A stretch of DNA of 47,097 bases from Corynebacterium sp. (GTDB lineage Bacteria > Actinomycetota > Actinomycetes > Mycobacteriales > Mycobacteriaceae), in contig NZ_DUOE01000153.1 of assembly GCF_012838985.1 (NCBI RefSeq), forward strand, positions 1-47,097, in the 5' to 3' direction. The notes beneath the pieces were generated by a model. The model searched no databases, was not told the origin of the DNA, and saw nothing but the letters and a program-made list of their open reading frames with translations. The translations under genes and the position numbers were made by a program. This document shows positions 24,402 to 33,404 of the stretch, piece after piece. Every line of letters starts with the position of its first letter. Position 1 is the stretch's first letter.

Positions 24402-26057
24402 ATGAGTGCCGACATCAAGCGTTCGCCTTCGCTTCTCGACGCATCGTGCGAGGGATTCGTCTACGACCTGGCGGCGCTGTCCCCGACCGACGCCACCGCA
24501 TGGGGCATCCCCGGGTTCGACGGCGAGCTGCAGGATTTCTCCCCCACCTACTGGGAGGCCGTCGCCGACCGCACCCGCGACATGATCGCGGACGTCGACG
24601 CCTTCGACGACGGCACCGACGACTCCGACGATGAGGACGACTTCGACGAGGTCGACCACGTCACCGCCGCCGTCCTCCGCGACCGTCTCTGCCTCGACCT
24701 CGACCTCCACCACCACGGCGAGGACCTGGCGCAGCTGAACAACATCGCCTCGCCGGTGCAGACGATCCGCGACACCCTGCTCCTCATGCCCACGGACACC
24801 CCGGAGCAGATCGACGCCCTGCGTTCCCGCCTGTCCAAGGTGCCGGCCGCGCTGGCCGGTTACCGTGAGTCGCTCGCCGAGGCCGCCTCCCACGGCCACG
24901 TCGCCCCCGTCCGCCAGGTCGACGAGGTCTACTCCCAGTGCCAGGACCTCGTCGAGTCGCCCTCCCTCCTCGAGGAGATCGGCCTGCCGAAGGACGCCCC
25001 CGAGGTCGAGACCGCCAAGCAGGCCTTCGCCGACATGGCCGACTGGCTCAGCGAGCAGCTGGCCACCCACGCGCCCAAGGAGGACGCCGTCGGCCGTGAG
25101 CGTTATCAGCGTTTCTCGCACCTGTTCGTCGGTGATTCCGTCGACCTCGACGAGGCCTACACCTGGGGCCTCGAGCGCCTCCGTGAGATCGACGCCGAGC
25201 AGCAGGCCATCGCCCGGAAGCTCTACGACACCGACGACGTCCGCCTGGCCTACCGCAGGCTCAACGACGAGCCCCGCTACACCCTCACCGGCACCGACGC
25301 GCTGCTGGAGTGGATGCAGGAGACCGCCGACTCCGCCGTCGCCTCCCTCCACGGCACGGCCTTCGACATCCCCGAGCCGGTGCGCACCATCGAGGCCCGC
25401 ATCGACCCGGCCGGCACCGGCGGCATCTTCTACACCCCGCCGTCCGATGACTTCGCCCGTCCCGGCCGTATGTGGTGGTCCGTCCCCGCAGGTCAGGAGC
25501 GTTTCCACACCTGGCAGGAACTGACCACCGTCTTCCACGAGGGCGTGCCCGGCCACCACCTCCAGATCGGCCAGACCCTCCTCGAGCGGCAGAACCTCAA
25601 CCTGTGGCGTCGCGTCGCCTGCTGGAACTCCGGCCACGGCGAGGGCTGGGCCCTCTACGCCGAGCAGCTCATGGAGGAGCTCGGCCACCACGAGGATCCG
25701 GGCACGCGCATGGGGCTTCTCGACGCCCAGCGTCTCCGCGCCGCCCGCGTCGTCCTCGACATCGGCGTCCACCTGGGCAAGAAGGTCCCGGAGGGGACCG
25801 CGGTGTGGGACGCCAGCTACGCCAAGGCCTTCCTGCGCGAGAACACCGCCATGGACGAGGCCAACCTGCGTTTCGAGCTCAACCGCTACCTCGGCTGGCC
25901 CGGCCAGGCGCCGTCCTACGCGCTCGGCCAGCGTCTCTGGCAGCAGACGCGGGATGACGCCGTCGCCCAGGGCATGACCGTCCCCGAGTTCCACTCCCGG
26001 GCGCTGGCGCTGGGTTCGATCCCGATGTCGATCCTGCGGGAGCAGCTGCTCGATTAG
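24402..26057 (+). CDS. DUF885 domain-containing protein (metallopeptidase-like)
   Basis: A 551-residue DUF885 protein. The family's metal-site motif HEGVPGHH lies at residues 379-386, followed by SGHGEGWALYAEQLMEELG. The helical, HExxH-like fold suggests a zinc peptidase, but no substrate is established. There is no signal peptide, so it is probably cytoplasmic. An unusually acidic stretch lies at about residues 64-85 (DAFDDGTDDSDDEDDFDE). The length is typical. A leaderless start is supported by TACACT. GCTTNNCGACGC occurs twice in the gene (24431-24442 and 25715-25726), both encoding LLDA. Confidence 0.88.
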   Translation: MSADIKRSPSLLDASCEGFVYDLAALSPTDATAWGIPGFDGELQDFSPTYWEAVADRTRDMIADVDAFDDGTDDSDDEDDFDEVDHVTAAVLRDRLCLDLDLHHHGEDLAQLNNIASPVQTIRDTLLLMPTDTPEQIDALRSRLSKVPAALAGYRESLAEAASHGHVAPVRQVDEVYSQCQDLVESPSLLEEIGLPKDAPEVETAKQAFADMADWLSEQLATHAPKEDAVGRERYQRFSHLFVGDSVDLDEAYTWGLERLREIDAEQQAIARKLYDTDDVRLAYRRLNDEPRYTLTGTDALLEWMQETADSAVASLHGTAFDIPEPVRTIEARIDPAGTGGIFYTPPSDDFARPGRMWWSVPAGQERFHTWQELTTVFHEGVPGHHLQIGQTLLERQNLNLWRRVACWNSGHGEGWALYAEQLMEELGHHEDPGTRMGLLDAQRLRAARVVLDIGVHLGKKVPEGTAVWDASYAKAFLRENTAMDEANLRFELNRYLGWPGQAPSYALGQRLWQQTRDDAVAQGMTVPEFHSRALALGSIPMSILREQLLD

Positions 26058-26091
26058 GTCGGGGACTCTTGTGCTCCGGCACCCCGGACGC

Positions 26092-26097
26092 TAGACT
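26092..26097 (+). promoter_or_regulatory. Leaderless -10 of pirin gene
   Basis: TAGACT with a 7-nt spacer to ATG 26105. This decides against the upstream in-frame ATG at 26069. Confidence 0.55.
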
Positions 26098-26104
26098 TGG
26101 TGAC

Positions 26105-26809
26105 ATGACAACATTCGCCATCATTCGTTCCGGGGACCGGGACCACTGGCGCGATTCCGCCATCATCTCCCGGCAGTCCTTCCCCGCCACCGGCAACTTC
26201 GACCTCGAGGCCAACGCCTTCGGGCTGCTCATGATGCACAACGACGACATCGTGGCCCCGGGTGAGGGTTTCGACATGCACTTCCACAAGGACGTGGAGA
26301 TCATCAGCTGGATCGTCGACGGCGCCGTCCACCACCGCGACTCCGGCTCCGATGACATCACCGAGGTCCGTGCCGGCATGGCCCAGTACATCTCCGCCGG
26401 CTCCGGCGTGCGCCACTCCGAGATCAACGCCGGCGGCTACACCAGCGGCAGCCACGTCCGGGTGGTCCAGTCCTGGCTGCCCGCCGACGTGAAGGGCACC
26501 GTCCCGACGCACGCCACCCACGACTTCTCCGGCCAGACGGGCCTCGTGCCGGTCGCCGGGCCGAACGCCCCGCTGCCGCTCGGCACCGCTGGGGCCTCCC
26601 TCCACCTCGTGCGTGTCGACGACACCCCGGTCATCGTCCCCGGCAGCGCCTACGTCCACTTCTTCGTCATCAGCGGGGAGATGACCGTCGCCGGCCACTC
26701 CCTGCAGGAGGGGGATGTGCTGCGGGGGAGGGACGTCGAGAAGCTGGAGGTCACCGGCTCCGGCGAGGCACTCGTCTGGGTGATGGACCGGGCGATCAAC
26801 GCCGGATGA
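26105..26809 (+). CDS. Pirin family protein
   Basis: A 234-residue bicupin. The N-terminal cupin keeps the four metal ligands of pirins: H59 and H61 (DMHFH), H104 (GVRHSE) and E106. Bacterial pirins bind iron and some have quercetinase activity; others interact with metabolic enzymes. The role here cannot be told. The start at ATG 26105 rests on TAGACT 7 nt upstream. The last 14 bp overlap the convergent AbrB-type gene. Confidence 0.9.
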   Translation: MTTFAIIRSGDRDHWRDSAIISRQSFPATGNFDLEANAFGLLMMHNDDIVAPGEGFDMHFHKDVEIISWIVDGAVHHRDSGSDDITEVRAGMAQYISAGSGVRHSEINAGGYTSGSHVRVVQSWLPADVKGTVPTHATHDFSGQTGLVPVAGPNAPLPLGTAGASLHLVRVDDTPVIVPGSAYVHFFVISGEMTVAGHSLQEGDVLRGRDVEKLEVTGSGEALVWVMDRAINAG

Positions 26810-27809
26810 GCCGCGCCAGGTAACCCGCCACGACGAGGAGGGTGAGCAGGCGGATGAGCTGGATCGCCACGACCGCCGGCCCCGCCCCACCCTCCGAGGA
26901 CAGCGCGAGGACCGTCTCCAGCGCGCCCGGGCTGGTGGCCAGGTAGGCCTCGAAGTAGGTGATGTCCAGCCACCACGCCAGGGGGAACGCGGTGCCCGCG
27001 CAGGCGAGGATGACCACGGCGATGAACGTCACCGTGGCCGGCAGCTGACGGGCGAAGACCCGCAGCGCCGGCACCGACAGGGCGCCGCCGCACATCCAGC
27101 CGATCGACAGGAAGGCGGCGATGCGGAACGTCTCCGGCGGCAGGAGCGACCACTGCGGCAGCGCCAGCCCGAGGGCGACGGTGATGAGCAGCGGGCCGAG
27201 GACGCTCGGCACCGGGATGCGCAGCGGGCGGGCCAGCGTCTCACCGAAGTAGGCGATCGCGGCGATGCCCACCAGCAGGAACCACGGCTGGGCGGGGGCC
27301 TCCACCGCCGTGCCCCCGCCGGGATGGTGGAAGAACGCCGTGACCAGCGGCAGGGACATCGAGACGACGAGCAGCCGCAGGTACTGGGCGAGGGCGACGA
27401 AACGGTAGTCGGCGTCGAGTTCCCGCGCCAGGACCGGCAGGATCGACGCGCCCCCGGCGAGCATCGACAGGATGCCCGTCTCCCGGGACACCGTGGCCTC
27501 CCGCCGCGCCAGGAGCAGCCCGCCCACCACGCCGATGCCGATGGTGACCACCGCGACGAGGAGGCCGGGGATGAGGAGGGAGGTGAGCGTCGCCACGCTG
27601 ATGCCCACGAGCGGCAGCCCCGCGAGCATGCCGATGACACCGCGGCCGAAACGGTAGAAGGAGTCGTTGACCTCCAGCTCACGGCCCGTGCCCAGCGCCA
27701 CCGCGCCGGACGCGACGATGCCCGCCAGGATCCACGCGGCGGGGACGTTCCACCAGGAGAACAGCAGCCCCAGGCCTATCGACGCCGGCGCGACGACCGC
27801 CCATCTCAT
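26796..27809 (-). CDS. AbrB family membrane protein, paralogue 1
   Basis: A 337-residue polytopic membrane protein of the AbrB-duplication family (also annotated as ammonia monooxygenase or AbrB regulator, though clearly an integral membrane protein). Two internal repeats are seen, each with a VPAAWILAGI/VPSVLGPLL-like stretch, and about ten hydrophobic segments. The family is probably a transporter; substrate unknown. It overlaps the upstream paralogue by 4 bp (ATGA) and is strongly similar to it, so this is a tandem duplication in one operon. Confidence 0.85.
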   Translation of the reverse strand: MRWAVVAPASIGLGLLFSWWNVPAAWILAGIVASGAVALGTGRELEVNDSFYRFGRGVIGMLAGLPLVGISVATLTSLLIPGLLVAVVTIGIGVVGGLLLARREATVSRETGILSMLAGGASILPVLARELDADYRFVALAQYLRLLVVSMSLPLVTAFFHHPGGGTAVEAPAQPWFLLVGIAAIAYFGETLARPLRIPVPSVLGPLLITVALGLALPQWSLLPPETFRIAAFLSIGWMCGGALSVPALRVFARQLPATVTFIAVVILACAGTAFPLAWWLDITYFEAYLATSPGALETVLALSSEGGAGPAVVAIQLIRLLTLLVVAGYLARLIRR

Positions 27810-28864
27810 CGACGGTCACGCAGCAGGAGACGCAGGATGTGCGGCAGCCACCCCGCGATGAGGAGCACACCCAGCAGACGGATCAGCTGGATCGCCACGA
27901 CCGCCGGACCGGCCCCGCCCTCCGAGGACAGCGCCAGCGCCGTCTCGATCGCGCCGGGGCTGGTGGCCAGGTACGCCTCGAAGTAGGTGATGTCCACCCA
28001 GTGCATGATCGGGATCGCCAGCAGCGCGCAGGCGACGCTGAGGGCGACGATGAAGCTGATCGTGGCGGGCAGCTGACGGCCGAAGAACTTCAGCGCCGGG
28101 ATGGACAGCGCACCACCGCACATCCAGCCGATCGCCAGGAAGGCGTAGACGCGGAAGAACTCCGGGGGCTGCATGCTCCAGTCCGCGGGGAGGAGGACAC
28201 CGGCGAGCACCGTGAGCAGCAGCGGGCCGAACACCGCCGGGGAGGGCAGGCGCAGCAGCGCGCCGACCTTGTCTCCGAAGAAGGCCACCAGGGCGATGAC
28301 GGGGAACATCCACGGGTTGACCGCCGGGCCGGTGGGGCCGCCGCCGGCGTCGGCGGGCATCATGAAGAACGCGCTGACCAGCGGCAGTGTCATCGACACC
28401 GCCAGCAGACGCAGGTACTGGCTGAGGGCGACGTAGCGGAAGTCGGCGCCCAGGTCACGGGCCAGGGCGGGCATCACGGAGGAGCCGCCGGCGAGCATCG
28501 ACAGCACGCCCGTCTCCCGGCTGATGGCCGGTTCCGCCCGGGAGAGCAGCAGCCCGCCGAGGATGCCGAACCCTACCACCACCAACGCGACCACGATGCC
28601 GGGCAACGCGTATCCGGCCAGCTCACCGAGGGGGACCCCGGCCAGGGGGATGCCGGCGAGGATGCCGATGGTGCCGCGGCCGCCCTTCTCGAAGGTGGCG
28701 TTGAGCGGCAGCTCCTCATGCGTGGACAGTGCGACCGCACCCGCGCCGATGATGCCGGCGAGGATCCACGCGGCGGGCACGTGGAGGTGGCTGAAGATCA
28801 GGCCCAGGACGAGTGACGCGACGGCGACGATGAGCCAGCGCGTCATTGTTTTCCGGGAACCCAT
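27806..28864 (-). CDS. AbrB family membrane protein, paralogue 2
   Basis: A 352-residue AbrB-duplication protein. Shared stretches with paralogue 1 include ISRETGVLSMLAGGSSVMPALAR (ISRETG against VSRETG), FLAIGWMCGGALS and DITYFEAYLATSPGA. The last ends the protein near PAVVAIQLIRLL in both. I keep ATG 28864, since TAATGT lies 8 nt before it; ATG 28846, preceded by GGAA, is possible. It lies 28 bp behind the lipoprotein gene on the same strand, so lipoprotein and both paralogues may be one unit. Confidence 0.84.
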   Translation of the reverse strand: MGSRKTMTRWLIVAVASLVLGLIFSHLHVPAAWILAGIIGAGAVALSTHEELPLNATFEKGGRGTIGILAGIPLAGVPLGELAGYALPGIVVALVVVGFGILGGLLLSRAEPAISRETGVLSMLAGGSSVMPALARDLGADFRYVALSQYLRLLAVSMTLPLVSAFFMMPADAGGGPTGPAVNPWMFPVIALVAFFGDKVGALLRLPSPAVFGPLLLTVLAGVLLPADWSMQPPEFFRVYAFLAIGWMCGGALSIPALKFFGRQLPATISFIVALSVACALLAIPIMHWVDITYFEAYLATSPGAIETALALSSEGGAGPAVVAIQLIRLLGVLLIAGWLPHILRLLLRDRR

Positions 28865-28872
28865 GTCTCAAG

Positions 28873-28878
28873 ACATTA
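28873..28878 (-). promoter_or_regulatory. Leaderless -10 of AbrB paralogue 2
   Basis: TAATGT with an 8-nt spacer to ATG 28864. Confidence 0.4.
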
Positions 28879-28892
28879 CGGGGACCGTCAAA

Positions 28893-29933
28893 TCAGGGCG
28901 CGGTCCATCCGCCGACGTGACCCGGCGAGATGTGCACCCCCTGCCCGGGTTCGAGACCGATCTTCGCGACGTTCGGCTCCCGCAGATCCACCACCGCGTG
29001 CCCCACCTTGTACACCCCGTCCCGGGCCAGAGACGGCAGGCCGCGGGCGTCGGGCGCGATGTTGATGTCGGTCTCGATCCGCGCCGGGGAGATCGCGTAC
29101 ACCACGTGGTTGGAGCCCTCCTCGTCCCAGAAGGCCTGGAAGTTGGCCCAGCAGTCGGCGACGATGCCGTCGTCACGCCCCAGATCGCACTGCAGGGTGT
29201 GCTCGCTGGTGAGCGGCACGACATAACGGCCCGTGGGCAGTTCCGCGGCGTAGGGGCTGCCGTGGACGTTGCCCGCCGGGGGCAGGCCCGCCTGCGAATC
29301 GAGGGGCGGGTTACGGAAGTCGATGACCGGCACCGACCCCCGCAGCGAGTCCGGGGTGGAGGTGGCGACCAGCCTGAGGTGGTCGTCGGTGAGTTCGTAG
29401 GACTCCTCGGATGCCCCCGGGGCGGTGTTGTGCCGCCAGGAGACCAGGACGGCGTTGTCGTGGAGCCGCTGAGCGCCGTTCACCCCGGCGTAGAGGGGCG
29501 GCTGATAGTTGAACACCAGCTTCTCACCGGTGAACAGCACCATCGTGCCGGCCGGGCGTTCAGCCGGGCCGGAGCCGAGGGTGCCGTCGAGAAGCACCCA
29601 GCTCAGGTCGGCGCAGGAGTCGTAGGAGTTCTCCTGCACGCGGAAGGTGAAGTGCTCCGAGGTGCTGGTCACGATGGTTCCGGACCGCAGGTGTGCGCCG
29701 AACTCACTGTCGGCGAGGTCCCCGGAGGTGCAGCCGGGGTCGGTCGGGGTGGTGGGCTGGGGGACACGGGGTGAGCTGGTGGGCAGGGCGACGCTGGTCG
29801 TGGCCGGGGCGTCCACCGTGCTGTCGGTGACGTCAGGGCCGTCAGTGCTGCCGGAGCCGCCGGTGTTGCAGGCGACGAGCGCGAGCACGGACAGCAGGAC
29901 CGCCGTGAGCTTCGCTGAATGGTGCGGGGACAC
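28893..29933 (-). CDS. Secreted lipoprotein, LppP/LprE-like
   Basis: About 346 residues with a lipoprotein signal (hydrophobic stretch ending LALVAC, then GGSGSTDGP) and a Thr/Pro/Ser linker before the folded part. The C-terminal portion resembles the LppP/LprE lipoprotein family of mycobacteria (region CADLSWVLLDGTLGSGPAERP); this assignment is tentative. The start is likely GTG 29933, because AGGAGG at 29943-29948 sits 9 nt before it. The TTG at 29942 would touch that site directly. It would be anchored on the outer face of the membrane. Function unknown. Confidence 0.75.
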   Translation of the reverse strand: MSPHHSAKLTAVLLSVLALVACNTGGSGSTDGPDVTDSTVDAPATTSVALPTSSPRVPQPTTPTDPGCTSGDLADSEFGAHLRSGTIVTSTSEHFTFRVQENSYDSCADLSWVLLDGTLGSGPAERPAGTMVLFTGEKLVFNYQPPLYAGVNGAQRLHDNAVLVSWRHNTAPGASEESYELTDDHLRLVATSTPDSLRGSVPVIDFRNPPLDSQAGLPPAGNVHGSPYAAELPTGRYVVPLTSEHTLQCDLGRDDGIVADCWANFQAFWDEEGSNHVVYAISPARIETDINIAPDARGLPSLARDGVYKVGHAVVDLREPNVAKIGLEPGQGVHISPGHVGGWTAP

Positions 29934-30010
29934 GTCGATCAACCTCCTGTGTGAGAATGCCTCTTACCTGTTCAATCGTTTCCCACGGGAACGTGTTACC
30001 CGGAGGTGTC

Positions 30011-30775
30011 ATGGACATCGGGCTCGGTGCCTGGGGGATCCTCGTGGCCGGTGCGGCCGCCGCGGGGTGGGTCGACGCCGTCATCGGCGGCGGCGGTCTG
30101 GTGCTCATCCCGCTGCTCCTGGCGGTGGTGCCGGGCCTGGCGCCGGCCACGGCCCTGGGCACGAACAAACTGGTCGGCGTCTCCGGCACGACCACGGCGG
30201 CATGGACGCTGGTCCGTCGCGTCCGGCCGCGCATCAACCCCTGGTTCGTGGTGCTCGCCCTGGTGTGTTCGGGCGCGGGTGCGCTGTCCGCCTCACTTAT
30301 CGACGCCACCCTCCTCCGCCCCTTCATCATCATCCTCATGCTCGCCGTGGGTACCTTCGTGGCCCTGCGGCCGGGCTTCGGCGCCTCTGATGCGGCGCCC
30401 CCGGTGGGACGGTGGCGGCGCTGGCTGGTGCTCCTCCTCGTCGGGGTCATCGCGTTCTACGACGGCATCTTCGGCCCCGGCACGGGCATGTTCCTCATCA
30501 TGGCGTTCACGGCGGTGCTCTCCCGGGACTTCCTCCATTCCGCGGCGATGGCGAAGGTGGTGAACACCTCGACCAACCTCGGTGCGCTCCTCGTCTTCGC
30601 CGTCGGTGGTCACGTGTGGTGGCAGCTGGGGCTGGTGCTGGCGGTGGCCAACATCGCCGGTGCCCAGCTGGGTGCGCGCACGGTGCTCGGTGGGGGAGCC
30701 CGCCTGGTGCGGGCCGCGCTGCTCATCGTCGTGGTCGTGATGAGCTCCTACCTGGCGTGGCAGCAGTTCGGGTAG
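30011..30775 (+). CDS. TauE/SafE family (DUF81) membrane permease
   Basis: A 254-residue, roughly eight-helix protein of the sulfite/organosulfonate exporter family. Its two family repeats are visible: GWVDAVIGGGGLVLIPLLL near the start and FYDGIFGPGTGMFLIMAFT in the middle. Substrate in this organism unknown. ATG 30011 is chosen since GGAGG (30002-30006) lies just upstream; the frame is open 20 codons further but lacks support. One near-copy of the dispersed motif (ACTTATCGACGC) is at 30295-30306. Confidence 0.9.
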   Translation: MDIGLGAWGILVAGAAAAGWVDAVIGGGGLVLIPLLLAVVPGLAPATALGTNKLVGVSGTTTAAWTLVRRVRPRINPWFVVLALVCSGAGALSASLIDATLLRPFIIILMLAVGTFVALRPGFGASDAAPPVGRWRRWLVLLLVGVIAFYDGIFGPGTGMFLIMAFTAVLSRDFLHSAAMAKVVNTSTNLGALLVFAVGGHVWWQLGLVLAVANIAGAQLGARTVLGGGARLVRAALLIVVVVMSSYLAWQQFG

Positions 30776-30806
30776 TTGTTGGCAGAGATTTCCAAGATCA
30801 CGGACC

Positions 30807-30812
30807 TAACGT
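30807..30812 (+). promoter_or_regulatory. Candidate leaderless -10 of 81-residue orphan
   Basis: TAACGT with a 7-nt spacer to ATG 30820. A GGAG in the spacer is an alternative signal. Confidence 0.4.
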
Positions 30813-30819
30813 CGGAGAC

Positions 30820-31065
30820 ATGAGCCCGACAAAGGTCATTCCTTCCTTCCAGGTCATTGCCCCGGCTGATCTGCTGGGCGATGACGCCGCCGCCCTCGAT
30901 TTCCTGGCCAGCGAGTTCTTCCTGGCCAAGATCTACGGCAACGACTCCCTGGAGATCGCCGCCCCCGCCGAGCTGCTGCCGATGCTGGCCACCGCCGCCG
31001 GTGCTTTCGACGCCGCCGAGATGCCGGAGAACTTCCGCCTGGTGGAGATGACCGCCGAGGAGTGA
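30820..31065 (+). CDS. Small hypothetical protein, 81 residues
   Basis: Acidic soluble protein (MSPTKVIPSFQVIAPADLLG... ending VEMTAEE) without cysteines, signal or membrane segment. I do not recognise the family. The frame opens upstream inside the TauE/SafE gene, but ATG 30820 has TAACGT 7 nt before it and a GGAG close by, and codon usage from there is typical of the genome. It ends 8 bp before the convergent hrpB stop. Confidence 0.65.
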   Translation: MSPTKVIPSFQVIAPADLLGDDAAALDFLASEFFLAKIYGNDSLEIAAPAELLPMLATAAGAFDAAEMPENFRLVEMTAEE

Positions 31066-31073
31066 CGGCCCCG

Positions 31074-33404
31074 TCACATCCGCTTCTTGGTCCGCGCCGT
31101 GGCCTGCGCGGACCACGGGTCCTCCGGCCACGGGTGTTTGGGGTAACGTCCGCGCATCTCCGCCCTGACCTGCGCATAAGGCCCTGACCAGAAGCTCGCC
31201 AGGTCATCGGTCACGGCCAGGGGCCGCCCGGCGGGGGAGAGCAGGTGGAACAGCACCGGCACACCCGCCAGCTCGGGGGAGCGCTCAAGGCCGAAGCACT
31301 CCTGCAGCTTCACGCTCACCACCGGCCGCCCGCTGGAGTAGTCCACGCGGTGCCGGCTGCCGCTGGGTACGAGCAGACGTTCCGGGGCGAGCTCGTCGAG
31401 ACGCGTCGCCTCCGGCCACGGCAGAAGGCGCTGCAGGGCGGGGTACATGTCCACCCTGCTCATCGACGTCCCCCGCGCCACCCTGTCCAACTCCGGTCCG
31501 AGCCACAGCTGGGGGTCGGCCGACTCCACGTCCGGCCACGGATCGCCGAGCTGCTCATGCAGGTAGGCGAGGCGTTCGCGCAGGCCCTGCGCCGCGTCCG
31601 AGAAGCGGAACATGCCCGGCCCCTCCCTCGCCACGGTGGCCGCCAGCGCCTCCGCGGCCTCCTCCGGCGGGACCTGCACCGGGGTGGAACTGAGCTCGAT
31701 GGCACCCAGACGCACGACCCGGCGGCCGCGGACGCGACCGTCGGCGACGGTGGCCACGATTTCCGTGGTCTCCCCGACGACCTCGCGGGCCTGCTCCTCC
31801 GTCAGCCGGGCGGCTGCGCGGATCGTGGCACCTGCCCGCCCCTCACGCGAGGTGCCGCCGCTGCGGGTCACCTCGGCGACGGCCAGCCACTCCGCCCCCG
31901 TCAGCCCCAGATCGCCCGGCAGCACCGCCCGGGTGCCACTGACCAGCAGATACTCCTCGCCCACGCGCCGGGCCACCCGCCCCGGGAACGCCAGGGCGGT
32001 GATCACGCCGGGATCGGACTCACCCGAACCTCCCGACACCAGCCGCTCCAGACGCCGCACCTCCCGCGCCGGGGCCTGCGCCCGGGCCACGTCACCCCGC
32101 GGCGAATCGGACAGGACCGCCACCGTGCGGGCCGCCGCCGGACCACACTCCACCAGCGCACGCCCCAGGCGGGGATCCACCGGCAGCGCCGCCAGCCGAC
32201 GCCCCAGGTCCGTCGCCTCACCCGACTCCGTGACCGCCCCGATGCCCCGCAGCACCGTCTCGGCGGAGTGGAGGGCGGGGGAGGGAGGGGCATCGGCAAG
32301 CGGGAGCCCCTCGCCCCGGGGTGTGCCCCACACCGCCATCGTCAGGGCCGCCTGCGTGAGATCCGAGGTGGCGATCTCCGGCGTGATGTGCGGGCGGAAC
32401 TGCTGGTAGTCCGCCTGCGAATAGGCACGCAGCACCCGGCCCGGACCCTCACGCCCGGCGCGGCCGGCGCGCTGATCCACCGTCGACTGCGCCGCGGAGA
32501 CCGTGACCAGGCCGGTCATGTCGCGGGTGGCGTCACGACGCGGCACACGCGAGAGCCCCGAATCCACCACGACGCGCACGCCGGGCACCGTCAGCGAGGA
32601 CTCCGCGATGGAGGTCGCCACGATGACCCGCGCCTGACCGCTGAGCGCCGCGTCCTGTTCCCGGGCGTCCAGCGAACCGTGCAGCGGGACGGCACCGGGG
32701 ATCCGCGCACACACGTACTCCACCTCGCGCACACCCGGGACGAACACGAGCACGGCGTCGTCGTGACCCTGCGCCAGACCCGCCAGATGGTCGAGGAACT
32801 CGCGGGTGTTGCCCGCCCGCCCCGGATGCGGCGCGTAGTCGATGGTCAGGGGATGGGTCACCGCCGGGGTGTCCAGCACGGGGGCGTCCATGAGGGCGGC
32901 GAACTTGTCGACGTCCAGGGTCGCGGACATCGCCACCACCGCCAGGTCATCGCGCAGCTCGGCGAGCTCCAGCAGCATGCCCAGCACCAGGTCGGTGTCC
33001 AGCTGCCGCTCATGCACCTCATCCACCGCGACCGCCGCCACACCCGCCAGTTCCGGCTCGGACATGAGGCGACGCAGCAGCACACCCGGGGTCATGAACT
33101 CCACCAGGCTGCCCGGATGGTGCTCGCCGCGCACCGTGAAGCCCACCCGCTCACCGATCCGCGACCCGTCCAGGTGGGCCAGGCGTCGCGCCGCCGCCCG
33201 CACCGCCACCCGCCGCGGCGCCGTGACCAGCACCTTTCCCCCGGTGTGGTTGGCCAGCGCCGGCGGGACGAGGGTGGTCTTGCCCGTGCCGGGCGGGGCC
33301 TGCACCACGAGGGTCCGGTCCAGGAGCCCCGGCAGCTGGTCGATCGTGCGGGCGACGGGCAGTCCGGCGCCGATGCGGTCAAGGTCGAAGAGCATGCCCA
33401 CCAT
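31074..33404 (-). CDS. hrpB: ATP-dependent DEAH-type helicase HrpB
   Basis: A 776-residue DExH helicase with the complete motif set: Walker A APPGTGKTT (residues 36-44), DEVH (128-131), SAT (160-162), and QRAGRAGREGPGRVLR. These are followed by a HA2-like region and the HrpB C-terminal domain ending in RYPKHPWPEDP, the standard HrpB tail. The cellular RNA substrate of HrpB is not established. ATG 33404 or 33395 (MLFDLDRIG) both lie inside the end of the upstream DUF559-like gene (26-bp overlap), so translation is probably coupled. Confidence 0.92.
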   Translation of the reverse strand: MVGMLFDLDRIGAGLPVARTIDQLPGLLDRTLVVQAPPGTGKTTLVPPALANHTGGKVLVTAPRRVAVRAAARRLAHLDGSRIGERVGFTVRGEHHPGSLVEFMTPGVLLRRLMSEPELAGVAAVAVDEVHERQLDTDLVLGMLLELAELRDDLAVVAMSATLDVDKFAALMDAPVLDTPAVTHPLTIDYAPHPGRAGNTREFLDHLAGLAQGHDDAVLVFVPGVREVEYVCARIPGAVPLHGSLDAREQDAALSGQARVIVATSIAESSLTVPGVRVVVDSGLSRVPRRDATRDMTGLVTVSAAQSTVDQRAGRAGREGPGRVLRAYSQADYQQFRPHITPEIATSDLTQAALTMAVWGTPRGEGLPLADAPPSPALHSAETVLRGIGAVTESGEATDLGRRLAALPVDPRLGRALVECGPAAARTVAVLSDSPRGDVARAQAPAREVRRLERLVSGGSGESDPGVITALAFPGRVARRVGEEYLLVSGTRAVLPGDLGLTGAEWLAVAEVTRSGGTSREGRAGATIRAAARLTEEQAREVVGETTEIVATVADGRVRGRRVVRLGAIELSSTPVQVPPEEAAEALAATVAREGPGMFRFSDAAQGLRERLAYLHEQLGDPWPDVESADPQLWLGPELDRVARGTSMSRVDMYPALQRLLPWPEATRLDELAPERLLVPSGSRHRVDYSSGRPVVSVKLQECFGLERSPELAGVPVLFHLLSPAGRPLAVTDDLASFWSGPYAQVRAEMRGRYPKHPWPEDPWSAQATARTKKRM

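Noticed and set aside
30295..30306. A fifteenth perfect copy of the dispersed motif
   Set aside because: The first base is A instead of G, so it was counted only as a near-copy.
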